The notes beneath the pieces are model-generated. The model was given only the letters and a program-made list of their open reading frames with translations, ran no database searches and was not told the DNA's origin. From the NCBI GenBank assembly GCA_036268075.1, contig DATAUV010000133.1:62001-126000 (forward strand): a DNA stretch of 64,000 nucleotides, read 5' to 3'. Numbering within the stretch: the first letter of the stretch is position 1; each line of letters starts with the position of its first letter. The position numbers and the translations under genes were made by a program. Source of the stretch: DATARH01 sp036268075. Its GTDB lineage: Bacteria; Pseudomonadota; Alphaproteobacteria; ATCC43930; CGMCC-115725. This document shows, piece after piece, positions 1 to 8,953 of the stretch.

Positions 1-315
1 GCGCCGAGCACGATGTAGTCGAACTCGCCAAATATGGTGTCGATCCCGTCCATCGTGCTGCTCCAAAGAGGGTGTATCCGCCAAAGACCTTCCGGACCTG
101 GCGCACATTCCGGCAATATTCGCACCTGCTGGCCGTACCAGTCTCGTCGGCTTTGCGAAGCCGGCGCTTCGACGCCATTCGGCGCGTCGTGCCCGTCGTC
201 GCGGATTTTGGGCGCATGTGCGGGCCGCTTCAGCGGTTTCACCGCGAAAAGTAGCTTCGCCCCCACGGCGAGCGGCACCGCTCGTTTTACGCGGGAGATT
301 TAGGTCTCGTTGACG
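1..315. other. no recognisable gene at left edge
   Basis: Short open frames exist on both strands but none resembles a protein family or has a convincing ribosome site. The stretch adjoins a run of decayed genes and is best read as debris or the edge of something outside the window. Confidence 0.4.
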
Positions 316-1019
316 TTAATTGACTAATTGCGGCGCGATACACGTCTCGGGATAGGAATGAGCGAGAGTTATCGCGATGATCCGATCCTGGGCCCCGCGC
401 TGGCCTACTGGCTGCGCCCGGGGCACCTCGACGACACCGCGAAAGCGCGAGATTGATCCGGTCACCCTCCCCGCCAGATCCTGCCTCATCTGCAAATACT
501 CGATGAGCGGCCGTCCGATCAATGGCGTGTTGGCGTAGACCGAACGGCCGGAGACGAAGTTTGGGCCAACATTTCTGGCGACGGTAGCGGCCATTGCCCT
601 GCGTGCCCAGCGCGGCCGCAGCGCCGACGCGGCAATGGTAACCACGCTCATCCGGCGGTCGGGGCGGGTCAGCCAGCACAGATAGTCATCGAGCAACGAT
701 CGGATGCCGGTCTGCGCGGCGGCGATCAACCCAGCAGCAGCCTTTCGTCGGGCAATATAAAGGTTGTTCCAGGAAGGCTGACGCGCAATTTGCGGCGGCT
801 GGCATAGGCGACGGCTGCAAGAACACCCGAAACGTCGCCAGCACCTCCGGGCCATCGCCGGCGAATTCGCGTCAAAATCCTGAAGGGTGAGACGGCACCC
901 GTCACGACCGGCCGCCGTACGCCGCGTGGCTTCGACCAGCAATCGGGCGCCTTCTCCCATTCCGGATAGATCATCATATGGCTCGCCCATGACGTCACCG
1001 TCCTCCCACGGTACGTAAC
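316..1019 (-). pseudogene. broken hypothetical gene
   Basis: Two overlapping minus-strand frames look like one damaged protein. The upper frame ends in a segment reading LRVSLPGTTFILPDERLLLG, and the other frame continues with GLIAAAQTGIRSLLDDYL, as if a one-base indel near 730-850 had split them. The composition (alanine/arginine-rich helices, an LLDDYLCWL block) resembles hypothetical proteins common in alphaproteobacteria, but I cannot name a family. No start with a ribosome site stands out. It sits beside an insertion-sequence remnant and a dead integrase, so decay is the simplest reading. The function is unknown, and part of this could be chance open frame in GC-rich DNA. Confidence 0.35.
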
Positions 1020-1079
1020 CCGGAGCAGAGGATGATGCGATTGCGAATGATTTGCACGAGATATAAAGAACCCGTCGCC

Positions 1080-1256
1080 GCCGGTTTCGTCACCAGCCTC
1101 AAGCCCAAGGCCGCCGCCGCGCGCTACCTCTACGAAACGATCTAGCGCGCGCGGCGAGATGGAGAACCGCATCAAGGAATGCCAGCTCGACCTCTTCGCC
1201 GACCGCCCTTCCAGCCATACCATGCGCGCCAAACAGTTGCGCCCTGGTGCCGGCCA
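1080..1256 (+). pseudogene. IS1380-type transposase remnant
   Basis: About 60 codons resemble the region of IS1380-family DDE transposases around the ENxIKxxQxDLxADR block. One frame gives FVTSLKPKAAAARYLYETI followed by TAG. Another frame, entered a few bases later, gives MENRIKECQLDLFADR and then MRAKQLR. The break between the two needs a frameshift. The rest of the roughly 450-residue transposase and its terminal inverted repeats are not visible. It is a dead internal fragment. Family recognition is from memory of the motif, not from a search. Confidence 0.6.
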
Positions 1257-1327
1257 CCAAACCTCGACAACCAGCCTGCCACCCCAGAAAATCCAACATC
1301 AGCAGCCGGCCGGTTAGATATCCGTGC

Positions 1328-1354
1328 TAATCTCCGGATTAGATGCGGAGATTA
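1328..1354. promoter_or_regulatory. inverted repeat of the Fic-operator type
   Basis: TAATCTCCG and its complement CGGAGATTA lie 9 bases apart. The same ATCTCCGCA core forms two palindromes just upstream of the fic gene at 25.8 kb. No fic-like gene lies downstream here, so this looks like an orphan or relic operator. Confidence 0.4.
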
Positions 1355-1450
1355 CAGGAATAATAGCCGGTCTCTAACCGGAACATCTTATCACAGCAAC
1401 AGCAGGTATGCCGAGAGACGCGTCCGCTTAAGGGAGCCGTCCGGCTCCGT

Positions 1451-2830
1451 TCAGGCCCTCGGCGTCCCCTTCGGGACGCTGTTCCTTGGCCTGTCTTGGC
1501 CTCGCCGCTTTCGGCTTGCGGATGTTGATTGCCGCGGCATAAGCGTGCTCTTGATGTGCGCGCCGTAGAATTTCTCGATCACCTCAACGCTGGTGCGGCA
1601 GTTCTTGGCGATCTGATAGATGTCGGCGCCTTCCATCAAGCGCAGGCAGATATAGGTGTGGCGCAGGCAGATGTACGTGTGGCGCATGCTGTAGAGCGTG
1701 CTCGGCTTGACGTCGCGGTTGAGCGTCAGCTTCGCCCGCGTCACCAGATTGTTGGACATCTTGATCGGGTTGCCCGGGAACACCTCGTCCATCCGCTCGG
1801 GATATCTGAACTCAGGAGGCGGCGCGAACTGCGACACGTCCGCGCCGCGCCACCGCCGGGCGCGCTTCGTCTGCGACGGCGTCGGCTCCGGCAGATCGCG
1901 CAGCCGCTGGTAGTAGAGCACCGCGGGCGGCATGCTCTTGCAGTAGCCGACGCCGCGCTTGCCGTGCACCTTGATATGCAGAATCTGCTCGCCGTCCTCG
2001 TCCTCGATCGCGACATCGCGGTGTTCGAGGTTGCGCGCCTCGTCGGGCCGCAACCCAGTGTTTCCGAGGAATAGCACGAGGCCGTGGAGCTGCTCGGCCT
2101 CCCACCGATGGTCCTCGCGGGCTGCCTTCGCGTATCAGGGGGTGGCGTTGTAGAGCTGCTTGTACTCCACATCGCCGAACCACGGTCGATGCGCGATCTT
2201 GCCCCGCGTCCTATACGGCGGCGACAGATCGGGCAGATGGTCCAGCTAGGCGTGGCGAGTGGCGGTCTTGAGCACGAGGCACACCGTAACGACCTGTCGT
2301 GGCGGGTGCTGCGCGACGGCGGCTTGTAAGCCGGCGTCTCGGTCTTGGTCATCTTCACGGGCCGCTTGCCACCCACCGGCGGGGTCGCCCGGTGGAGGCG
2401 GTGCTCCTGCACCTCGCCGGCGGTCACCCCGAAGATGCCGAGCTCGCCGAAGAAGAGGACCAGGTGCAAGCGGCGGTGGATGTTGTGGCCGTCAACCCAG
2501 CGCTTGCTACGCTGGCCGCCATCATGATGCCGTATTTCTAGGTGAATTGATTGGCGGTCTGCCCGAAGGTCTTCTCGGTCTTGAGGATGCCGACGCTGGA
2601 TTTGCCGCGCAACTCCAGCCACCAGTCTTCGGCGGCGTCCCGCGCGAAGGCGAGGTTCTCCCCGCGCGTCATGGCGCGACGCTGCTTTCCCCCGACGGAG
2701 GCCGAACACCACCACAGGCCGCCGTTGCTGCGGCGGTACAACTGGACCTTCTCGCCGAGGACCGACTGGCTAATTTTGAGCGGCAGGAGTCGGCCTTGCG
2801 CCAGCGGAGAAGCTGCGAACCGCTGGTGTG
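1451..2830 (-). pseudogene. tyrosine integrase pseudogene
   Basis: The C-terminal half is a recognisable phage-type tyrosine recombinase: TGLRPDEARNL carries the first catalytic Arg, SMRHTYICLR the His-x-x-Arg region, and VIEKFYGAH the nucleophilic Tyr. The upstream part is scattered over at least three frames. In the frame of the catalytic part there are also two in-frame stops, one TAG after KTATRHA and one TGA after LYNATP. A 21-bp imperfect tandem duplication (about 1639-1680) repeats RHTYICL next to the catalytic motif. The gene abuts the tRNA-derived repeat at 2895, so it was probably the integrase of the flanking element. It can no longer make a whole protein. Confidence 0.85.
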
Positions 2831-2835
2831 CTAAC
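2827..2835. repeat. possible integrase arm site (TGTGCTAAC)
   Basis: One TGTGCTAAC lies just outside the left 44-bp repeat. Three direct copies at 12-bp spacing lie just outside the right repeat (25463-25495). This mirrors the arm-type sites of tyrosine integrases and suggests the outer DNA on both sides once belonged to one attachment region. Confidence 0.4.
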
Positions 2836-2862
2836 TGTGTGTTAAGGCGTTTGTCAAGGAAA

Positions 2863-2887
2863 TGGGCTAGACCCGAGGTCTAACCCA
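2863..2887. terminator. hairpin after integrase/att boundary
   Basis: TGGGCTAGACC pairs with GGTCTAACCCA across a 3-base loop with one mismatch. There is no clear T-run, so it may be a weak terminator or part of the attachment region. Confidence 0.3.
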
Positions 2888-2894
2888 TTGATAT

Positions 2895-2938
2895 TTGGTT
2901 GCGGGGATAGGATTTGAACCTATGACCTTCAGGTTATG
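2895..2938 (-). repeat. att site: 3' half of tRNA-fMet (left copy)
   Basis: These 44 bases are identical to 25356-25399, in the same orientation. Read on the minus strand they give the anticodon CAT, the variable loop AGGTC, the T-arm, the acceptor CCCCGCA, then A and CCA. This matches initiator tRNA-fMet, including the A at position 72. The 5' half of the tRNA is absent, so this is an attachment-site copy and not a working gene. It marks the left end of a 22.5-kb element. Confidence 0.85.
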
Positions 2939-3039
2939 CGCGTGAATTCCTATTAGGCTGCGTGATCGGGCCAATCTATTGAGAGAAAACGAAAAACCGC
3001 TCTGTTAGCCTTTTCATTCACGTGCGCTAACCCATTGTT

Positions 3040-3058
3040 TTGTGCCAGTCTTGTGCCA
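3040..3058. repeat. possible arm sites TTGTGCCA x2
   Basis: Two direct TTGTGCCA copies 11 bp apart lie inside the left end of the element. Three near-copies at 10-11 bp spacing lie inside the right end (25176-25203). The position and helical spacing fit arm-type binding sites of the 5.3-kb integrase or its excision factor. Confidence 0.4.
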
Positions 3059-3150
3059 CGGAATTTTTCGAAAGGCGTGAGACTCAGTTACACGCTTAGG
3101 TATTGTTCGAAATTTCTGACTGACTCCAATTTCGATGAGCTAAAATTATT

Positions 3151-4989
3151 TTAGGAGAATTTCTTTAGTCTCTGGCGGCAGATTTCGAGCAATTCTTCCA
3201 TTAGTTTTTCGGTTTCGGCGCCATAGGAGAGTTTCCGCGGCAACGTCATGCGATCGACTGCCCGCGAAAGCTTTTCCAACATGTCGTCGATGGCGTCGTC
3301 GGCATCCGACGCGCGCAATCCGGCGGTCGCCGCCAGCGCGTGAAAATCGGCGCGGCGTAGTTTGTCGTCTTTTCCATTTAGCTTGAGCGCCAAACGGTCG
3401 TGTTTCAGACGAGGAAAGACGCGCGTGGTAACCGCATCATAGACCGGTGTCATACGGACGCTTCGAAAGGTCCGGTCGCCCGGCTCGGCTATCTTGAGGA
3501 GCGCCACATTTTTCAGGTGCATGTCGCCATCGGCGACCAGCCAGGCGAACAGGGCGCGTTTGACGACGATAAGAAGATCATCGCTCGGCGCCGTCGATAA
3601 TGGCCTGACGGCGCGAGCGACGCGTTCCATCGTGCCTTTGTATTTATCCTCGGTCGGAAGTTCGAGAACCGAACAAAAATCTTCGAGCGCCAGCATACGG
3701 AGATCATCACGGCTCTCGCGTATATCAAAGCGTTCGACGATAAGCGCCGGCGGCGCTCCGTCGGGCATGGCGACGAGCGCGGTAGCTGGCGTGGCAAAAC
3801 CGGCGGATTTAGCGAGTGCCATGTCGAGCCATTCGACCAGCGGCAGGGCCTCGTAGCCGCCGGTGCCGCCCGGCTTGAGAATGTGCGTGAACGGTTTTCC
3901 CGTGCTGGGCGCGAGCGTCGCCTTGGCATCGAGATACATCGGCGCTTTGATCTGAACGCCCGAGAGACGCGGCGTGTCGGCGCTCTCGTAAAGGCGCGCC
4001 AGCGCGCGTTCGAAGCTTTGCTCGATGTCGCCGCGCTCCGGTCCCGCGTATCGACCCGTAAAGACGCCGTCCTTCGTATGGTCGGCAAGGCGCGTCAGCA
4101 ACAGGTCGGCCGGTAGATCGGCAAGATCGCTGTCCCGCTCGACAATCGTAATGTTGGACATGTAGCGCTTGCCGGTTCGCAACATGGCGCGCTCGTCCGT
4201 GTCTTTGAGGACGGATTCGAGCCAGCCTTCCGGGAGAAGAGAGACGATGAACGGCGGCAATTTTCCTGGCGTCGTTTGTCGGATCAGCGCCGGGCCCTCG
4301 GTGTCGGTCGGAGTCCATCGCCATTCGAAGCCGTCGTGGCGCAGATGGCCAATCGGATTGGCATGCCACGCGACCGTCAGGTCAAGTTGGGCCTGATTTC
4401 TTGGCAGGGGCACAGATGGCGTGCGGAGGAATAAGCGTTCCGCGAGTTCCCCTTCACGATACCATTCGTTTTCCCGGGCCAAGCTCCATGTTGCGTCGGC
4501 GGCTCCCTTGGGCGTGCCGTATTCTTCAATTAGGCGTGCCGCCATGGTTTCGCGCGTAGCTTCGTCGATGGCGGCAGCATGCTCGCTGCGGTGCCGAAAG
4601 GCTTCCAGGAAGCGTTGACGAATGGACGAGACGTTGATGTGGAACTCGCCCATGCCGTCGTTGATGATGGCGTCGGAAATTGATGGGTGTTTCGGGGCTT
4701 CGTTTTGGATGATTTCAAGGGCGCGGATGCGCGTGCGCTGATTACGTCGCGCGCTGAGGAACAGACGGCCATCGCGCGTGGGGCCGAGGAGAATGGCGCT
4801 GGCCGCGGCAAGGTAGGCTTGCGGGTAAAGGTATTTTGCGATGCGGACCGCATGCGCGAGCACAACAGCGTCGATGTCGTCACCTTGATCGACATAGATG
4901 CCGCGCATGAGCTGAACGAGTTTGCCCGTTCCCGCGCGGTAATGGCTGCGGGCCTTGTCGAGCGTTTCGCCGACGAGGTGGAGGGCCAT
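3151..4989 (-). CDS. HipA-like Ser/Thr kinase with N-terminal extension
   Basis: This 612-aa protein has a C-terminal HipA-like kinase: a Gly-rich SGVQIKAP segment (usually SGxQPK), THILKP, PALIVERFD, the catalytic DMHLKN with Asp489 and Asn494, and TPVYDAV. HipA toxins phosphorylate a cellular target, classically glutamyl-tRNA synthetase, and cause growth arrest. The first ~200 residues are not usual HipA. They carry LMRGIYV and repeated helices reminiscent of AbiEi-type winged-helix antitoxins, so DNA binding and kinase may be fused, and no separate hipB is visible. I chose the ATG at 4989 because it follows an operator box and keeps the MALHLVGETLDKA start; an upstream start at 5034 would run through that box. 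It lies between the left att repeat and the integrase, where it could act as an addiction module. Confidence 0.75.
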   Translation of the reverse strand: MALHLVGETLDKARSHYRAGTGKLVQLMRGIYVDQGDDIDAVVLAHAVRIAKYLYPQAYLAAASAILLGPTRDGRLFLSARRNQRTRIRALEIIQNEAPKHPSISDAIINDGMGEFHINVSSIRQRFLEAFRHRSEHAAAIDEATRETMAARLIEEYGTPKGAADATWSLARENEWYREGELAERLFLRTPSVPLPRNQAQLDLTVAWHANPIGHLRHDGFEWRWTPTDTEGPALIRQTTPGKLPPFIVSLLPEGWLESVLKDTDERAMLRTGKRYMSNITIVERDSDLADLPADLLLTRLADHTKDGVFTGRYAGPERGDIEQSFERALARLYESADTPRLSGVQIKAPMYLDAKATLAPSTGKPFTHILKPGGTGGYEALPLVEWLDMALAKSAGFATPATALVAMPDGAPPALIVERFDIRESRDDLRMLALEDFCSVLELPTEDKYKGTMERVARAVRPLSTAPSDDLLIVVKRALFAWLVADGDMHLKNVALLKIAEPGDRTFRSVRMTPVYDAVTTRVFPRLKHDRLALKLNGKDDKLRRADFHALAATAGLRASDADDAIDDMLEKLSRAVDRMTLPRKLSYGAETEKLMEELLEICRQRLKKFS

Positions 4990-5000
4990 GATGACTTTCT

Positions 5001-5079
5001 CGAATCTGAGATACGGCAAAGTTATAATTTTCAAGCGGTAAAAGTCAAGGAATTCTAACTATCTCGTATCTAAGATACG
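5001..5079. promoter_or_regulatory. two operator boxes upstream of the HipA-like gene
   Basis: A 15-bp box at 5065-5079 (CGTATCT-A-AGATACG, perfect 7-bp arms) has a near-copy at 5001-5015 ending 12 bp before the start codon. The paired boxes over the promoter fit autoregulation by the toxin's own N-terminal domain or by an unseen antitoxin. Confidence 0.5.
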
Positions 5080-5159
5080 CTTTGGTCATAAACCAGCCCT
5101 TTGGCCATACCGCCCTTTGAAGGCTCGTCAGGCCCTATTTGGCGTTTTGTATACGGTCC

Positions 5160-5194
5160 AGCGTATAAATTCGCTTTATACGCTCAAGCGTATA
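5160..5194. promoter_or_regulatory. nested GCGTATA inverted repeats
   Basis: Two perfect inverted repeats share an arm: AGCGTATAAA with TTTATACGCT around a 5-base loop, then TATACGCT with AGCGTATA around 2 bases. A third related TATAC lies near 5150. They lie between the 3' end of the integrase gene and the HipA-like promoter and look like a regulator or excisionase binding cluster. Confidence 0.45.
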
Positions 5195-5276
5195 GCCGAA
5201 GGCTTATTCGGCATCTAATATATTGAATCTACGAATTTATTCCTAACCTACCCACTGATTTGACCGATCTTTTGGC

Positions 5277-6488
5277 CTACCCCAGCATCTCCCGCGCGAT
5301 CGCATCCATCGCTTTCTGATGGTCGTCGGATTTGAACAGGTGTCCGTAGCGGTCCATCGTTACCTGCAAGCTGCTATGCCCGGCGAAGGTCTGCACGGTC
5401 TTCGGACTCAGGCCAGCCTCGATCCAGCAGGAGACAGCAAAGTGACGCAGCGCGTGCCAATTAAATGAGACCGGTGCTTCCGGCCAAGTTTGCGGGTCGG
5501 CATCATGCTTCTCAGCCAAGCGTTTGAAGAGGGGCGTGAACGTGCGCTTGATCATGTTGTCGTGCCCGGTGTACCCGCCGTCCTTATTGGGAAAGACAAG
5601 ATCGGTGGGTTTCTTACGTTTCGTTCGGACTCTCCATTTCTTGAGCATGAGGACAAGCGGCTGCGCGAGCGGGATCGTGCGCATGCCCGCCGCGGTCTTT
5701 GTCACATCTTCTTCACCGTAAGCATCGACGCGGGCTTCGACCTTTACCTCACCCTTACCGAGATCGAGGTGCTGCCAGCGCAGCGCATGCACTTCCCCGG
5801 CGCGGACGCCGGTCGCACTGGCGAAGGCGAGCTTCACGCGAAAATCTTCGTCGGCGACTGCGAGCAGGGCGCGCAGCGCATCTTTGGCTGGCGGCACGAT
5901 CTTGCGCGCGCCCTCATCGCGCCGGCCGATCACCTTGACGCCGCGGGCGACGTTGATGCCCACCATGTCGCGGTCGACGGCATGGCTGAGAATCTGTTGT
6001 AGGGTGCCGATAATTTTGCGCGTGGTGACGACCGCGACACCGGCTTCGCGCAGCCGATCGCGGAAATCGTTCACGCTACCTGTGGTCAGCTGTGACAGCT
6101 TGATGGCGCCGATACCACCGTCAAAATCTTTGAGCTTTTTTGGGCGTGGCCTGCCCTCGTGCCGTTTGGGATCACGACAGATGTAGTTACCGATGTGCCC
6201 GTCCATGGTGTCATAGTTGCGGCGGGTCATGCGTTCGCCGCGGTCGCGCCGCCCTTCACAGTATGAGAGATAACTTTCGGCTGCATCCTTGACGGTTAGC
6301 TTGGATGCCTCGCCGCGAAAGGTCCCGGCGCGGATTTGCCCTTCGGTCGCGATGCGGTAGGCGTCGGCTTCCTTGCGGCTATCGAACTGACGGCGCTCGC
6401 GACCGCCGTTCGCATCCACAATATCGACCATCCACCGCGTGCTCGCGGTGCCATCAGCCTTTTTCCAGGTACGTTTGCGGATCGCCAT
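5277..6488 (-). CDS. tyrosine-type site-specific integrase
   Basis: This intact 403-aa phage-type recombinase has an N-terminal arm-binding region (MAIRKRTWKKADG, then a SAM-like domain around residues 65-170). Its catalytic domain has Arg in TGVRAGEVHAL, His-x-x-Arg in HALRHFAVS and the nucleophile in MDRYGHLF. Such enzymes integrate and excise elements at tRNA 3' ends. The ATG at 6488 was chosen over an upstream in-frame start because it begins the conserved MAIRKR leader. It ends with TAG. The nearest attachment copy is at 2895, so this is the likely integrase of the 2.9-25.4 kb element. It is unrelated in sequence to the dead integrase at 1.5-2.8 kb. Confidence 0.92.
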   Translation of the reverse strand: MAIRKRTWKKADGTASTRWMVDIVDANGGRERRQFDSRKEADAYRIATEGQIRAGTFRGEASKLTVKDAAESYLSYCEGRRDRGERMTRRNYDTMDGHIGNYICRDPKRHEGRPRPKKLKDFDGGIGAIKLSQLTTGSVNDFRDRLREAGVAVVTTRKIIGTLQQILSHAVDRDMVGINVARGVKVIGRRDEGARKIVPPAKDALRALLAVADEDFRVKLAFASATGVRAGEVHALRWQHLDLGKGEVKVEARVDAYGEEDVTKTAAGMRTIPLAQPLVLMLKKWRVRTKRKKPTDLVFPNKDGGYTGHDNMIKRTFTPLFKRLAEKHDADPQTWPEAPVSFNWHALRHFAVSCWIEAGLSPKTVQTFAGHSSLQVTMDRYGHLFKSDDHQKAMDAIAREMLG

Positions 6489-6635
6489 AGGCTGCCTCCG
6501 ACTCCAGGCTACCACCAAGCGTGCCTTGCCTCACGCCCGCGGCGCCCGCATTACCAACCGTTCCCAACCGTTCCCTATTGGATTGAATCTGAAAGGCATG
6601 GTACCGTCAATCGGATTTTTTCCGAATGATTAGCT

Positions 6636-7301
6636 ATGGCGAGCCCGGCTCAATTGGTGCGGCGATTAAGCGAAACCACAGGCGTTTCGTTCGCGACCGT
6701 CACCGATCTTGATCGTCGGCTAGTGAAGGCTAGCCTACGCAGCAAAGGCGGCCGCGGACTTCATGCGGCGCGCGTCACGCCGCTCGATGCCGCGAGGCTC
6801 CTAACCGCAATTCTGGGAAGCGGGCACGCGAACCTCGCCGTCGGCGCCGTTGATCGCTATGCCCTTACCCTTCCCGATCGGGCGCGATCGAGCGAGAAAC
6901 TATTTGCCGCCCCGGACCTTGCCGATCTTGCTTCCCTCTCCGTCCGCCACAGTTTCGTCGATGGCCTCGAACATCTCATCACCTCCGCCACGGCTGGCGC
7001 TTTGGCTCAGCTAATTGAGAAAACTGAAGAACAACTCGCACCGCCATCCATCGAGATTTTTGCCTTCACCCAGGCCACCTACGGCCGCATTCGGCTTGCG
7101 GGCCTGCCGAACAGCATGGTCGTGAATGTCGAATATGCGCCGGCCCCGACATCAAAAGGCCCGCCGAAAATCAAAGGCCGCGGGATCGCGGCGGTAAACG
7201 AAATTGCTGGAGATCTCGAACAGTCACGCCGTGTCACGGAGCGCACGATCCTGGCAGTCGCTGAGCTCTTTGCTGAGGAGAGAGAGCATGGTCGCGCATG
7301 A
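6636..7301 (+). CDS. hypothetical protein, element start operon
   Basis: This soluble protein of 221 aa has no recognised family. Its N-terminus (ASPAQLVRRLSETTGVSFATVTDLDRRL) looks like a helix-turn-helix, and the middle is helical. It reads divergently from the integrase with a 147-bp gap. Its end overlaps the start of the next gene (ATG at 7288), so the two are probably co-translated. Position beside an integrase and a small DNA-binding protein suggests a regulator or recombination accessory factor, but this is inference. Confidence 0.7.
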   Translation: MASPAQLVRRLSETTGVSFATVTDLDRRLVKASLRSKGGRGLHAARVTPLDAARLLTAILGSGHANLAVGAVDRYALTLPDRARSSEKLFAAPDLADLASLSVRHSFVDGLEHLITSATAGALAQLIEKTEEQLAPPSIEIFAFTQATYGRIRLAGLPNSMVVNVEYAPAPTSKGPPKIKGRGIAAVNEIAGDLEQSRRVTERTILAVAELFAEEREHGRA

Positions 7302-7524
7302 AGGGGAATTTGCTGCCGATATGCTGCGGGGCGCCGACGAAATTGCTCTTTATCTCTATGGCGACCGTGAGCAACGACGAAAAATCTATCATCTGGTTGC
7401 CACCTCGCGCCTGCCGGTCTTCAAATTGGGATCGATGATATGCGCGCGCCGCTCGGTGCTCCTGAAATGGGTCGAAAATCAAGAAGAGCGTCATTGCGCT
7501 ACGCATGCAATCGTAAGCGCGTAA
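7288..7524 (+). CDS. small excisionase-like DNA-binding protein
   Basis: This 78-aa protein starts inside the previous gene, after a GAGGAGAGAGAG ribosome-site region. The core RGADEIALYLYG...RKIYHLVATSRLPVFKLGSMICARRSVLLKWVENQE has the layout of a MerR/excisionase-type winged helix: a helix, a turn, a hydrophobic strand ('LPVFKLG'), then 'RRSVLLKWV'. Proteins of this type direct integrases towards excision or act as repressors. It is clearly paralogous to the protein at 7771. Confidence 0.7.
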   Translation: MVAHEGEFAADMLRGADEIALYLYGDREQRRKIYHLVATSRLPVFKLGSMICARRSVLLKWVENQEERHCATHAIVSA

Positions 7525-7770
7525 GAATTGGGAGCCTTTTGAACCGCGGGCAGAACCAATTGACATTGAAACAGTTATAGAACAAAATAGGAACATTCTT
7601 CGGATTTTTTCCGATCGGAATGCATAAGAGGATCGCGGAGCCACTCATTCAAGCGGGCTTGACCTTCGGGCCAGCCCCACGCCGGGTTCAAGGCAAGCAT
7701 CCAAATCTGCCGCCGAGGATTTCCTTGCGCAGCCGCGCAAGGGCTTTCAACCGCAGCTTGGAGACTTGCC

Positions 7771-8031
7771 ATGGAACCGAACCCGCTTCCCAATCCCCCC
7801 TCAATACAAAATTCTGCCGCCCCCGATCTCGCTGACGATCTGCTGCGCGGAGCTGACGAAATTGCCGAATTTATTTTCGGCGCCCGCGGCAGCCGGCGAA
7901 AGGTCTATTACCTCGCCGAAACTTCGCACCTGCCGGTGTTCCGGCTAGGTGCCGTGCTGTGTGCCCGTCGGTCGGTTCTGCTGCGCTGGATCGCGGGGCA
8001 GGAGAATCGGGTCCGCCCGCCGCGTGAATAG
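7771..8031 (+). CDS. second excisionase-like DNA-binding protein (paralogue)
   Basis: The 86-aa protein shares the RGADEIA...GxRxxRRKVYYLAETSHLPVFRLGAVLCARRSVLLRWI pattern with the 78-aa protein at 7288, while the N-terminal 25 residues differ. The two copies are 246 bp apart in the same direction, which indicates gene duplication. One may control excision and the other transcription. I cannot assign which. Confidence 0.68.
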   Translation: MEPNPLPNPPSIQNSAAPDLADDLLRGADEIAEFIFGARGSRRKVYYLAETSHLPVFRLGAVLCARRSVLLRWIAGQENRVRPPRE

Positions 8032-8193
8032 CGGTCAGCCAGGGCTTACCGGCGGGGCCAACGGCGGTCAGTTCAAGCGCAACGTCTGTTGAGGGACGAC
8101 AGACCTGCCATACTGGCCCTAACCATCAAGCGGGATGCCGTGGGTCCAAACGGCCATTCCCGGTAAAATCTGTTATCGATATATGAAGGCACG

Positions 8194-8844
8194 ATGAAGC
8201 GATCCGACAACCACAGTGACACTAAGACCATATCGACCCCTCCTGATGGAGATTCGGACGAGTTCGCTTTGCGACTTTTAAGGGAAGCATCAATCGCCGC
8301 GCCCTTATCATCTTCCCAAAAAGAACAAATGTTAAAAGAAATGCGTGAACATATAGAAAGTATGAAACATATAGCCACTGTATTTCTTAACTATAGGATT
8401 GACAATGATTCAGATATATTTAATATTTTACTTATGGATAAGGTATCCAAATTTAGCAGTGCCGCGGATTTTCTCTGTGATATTTATCCCAAAGAAATTG
8501 TTTTTAGACATTTGGGACATTTAGCCGAAGAAGCGAAGCACAAAACAGCCGAGCGTGCACCAGCGAAGCTAATGCACGAGAGTGAATCACCTCAACCATC
8601 ACTTCCACAATCGAAAGTACAGGCGGTATTTGGGGATATTCCTCCTGACTTTCTTACGAAGCGGCATAGCAAACGTACGATTCCCGAGGACGCGCTTCAC
8701 GATCCAGAGGTTATCCAAACTGCTAAGGACATCGTAAACGCGAATAGGCGTACGAAAATCGAGGCTCTTGAGCCTGCGGCTCGGGAAAAATTGCGCACTG
8801 CTCGCAAGATCGTCCGCGTAAATCGGGGTCCTAGCTCAAATTGA
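8194..8844 (+). CDS. hypothetical protein, low GC
   Basis: A 216-aa protein of unknown family. The first half (to about residue 110) is encoded by AT-rich DNA with codons unlike the neighbours (ATA, TTA, AGA), a sign of recent transfer. The protein is helical and charged, has no membrane segment, and ends in a basic stretch (RKIVRVNRG). A short hairpin follows the stop at 8849-8868. No function can be given. Confidence 0.65.
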   Translation: MKRSDNHSDTKTISTPPDGDSDEFALRLLREASIAAPLSSSQKEQMLKEMREHIESMKHIATVFLNYRIDNDSDIFNILLMDKVSKFSSAADFLCDIYPKEIVFRHLGHLAEEAKHKTAERAPAKLMHESESPQPSLPQSKVQAVFGDIPPDFLTKRHSKRTIPEDALHDPEVIQTAKDIVNANRRTKIEALEPAAREKLRTARKIVRVNRGPSSN

Positions 8845-8848
8845 GGCA

Positions 8849-8868
8849 TCGCCCAGATTTTTGGGCGA
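8849..8868. terminator. hairpin after the AT-rich gene
   Basis: TCGCCCA and TGGGCGA pair around a six-base loop, directly after the stop at 8844. The T-run is in the loop and not after the stem, so terminator function is possible but not certain. Confidence 0.4.
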
Positions 8869-8953
8869 CCTAATTGACATGAATGACATGAGTGACAATA
8901 TAAGCGACGGCTGATCGCGCTGCGCGACGGCGACCTTTTGTGGGGGCACGGCC

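Noticed and set aside
2895..2971. functional tRNA-fMet gene
   Set aside because: Only the anticodon-to-CCA half is present at either copy; the D-arm and 5' acceptor strand are missing.
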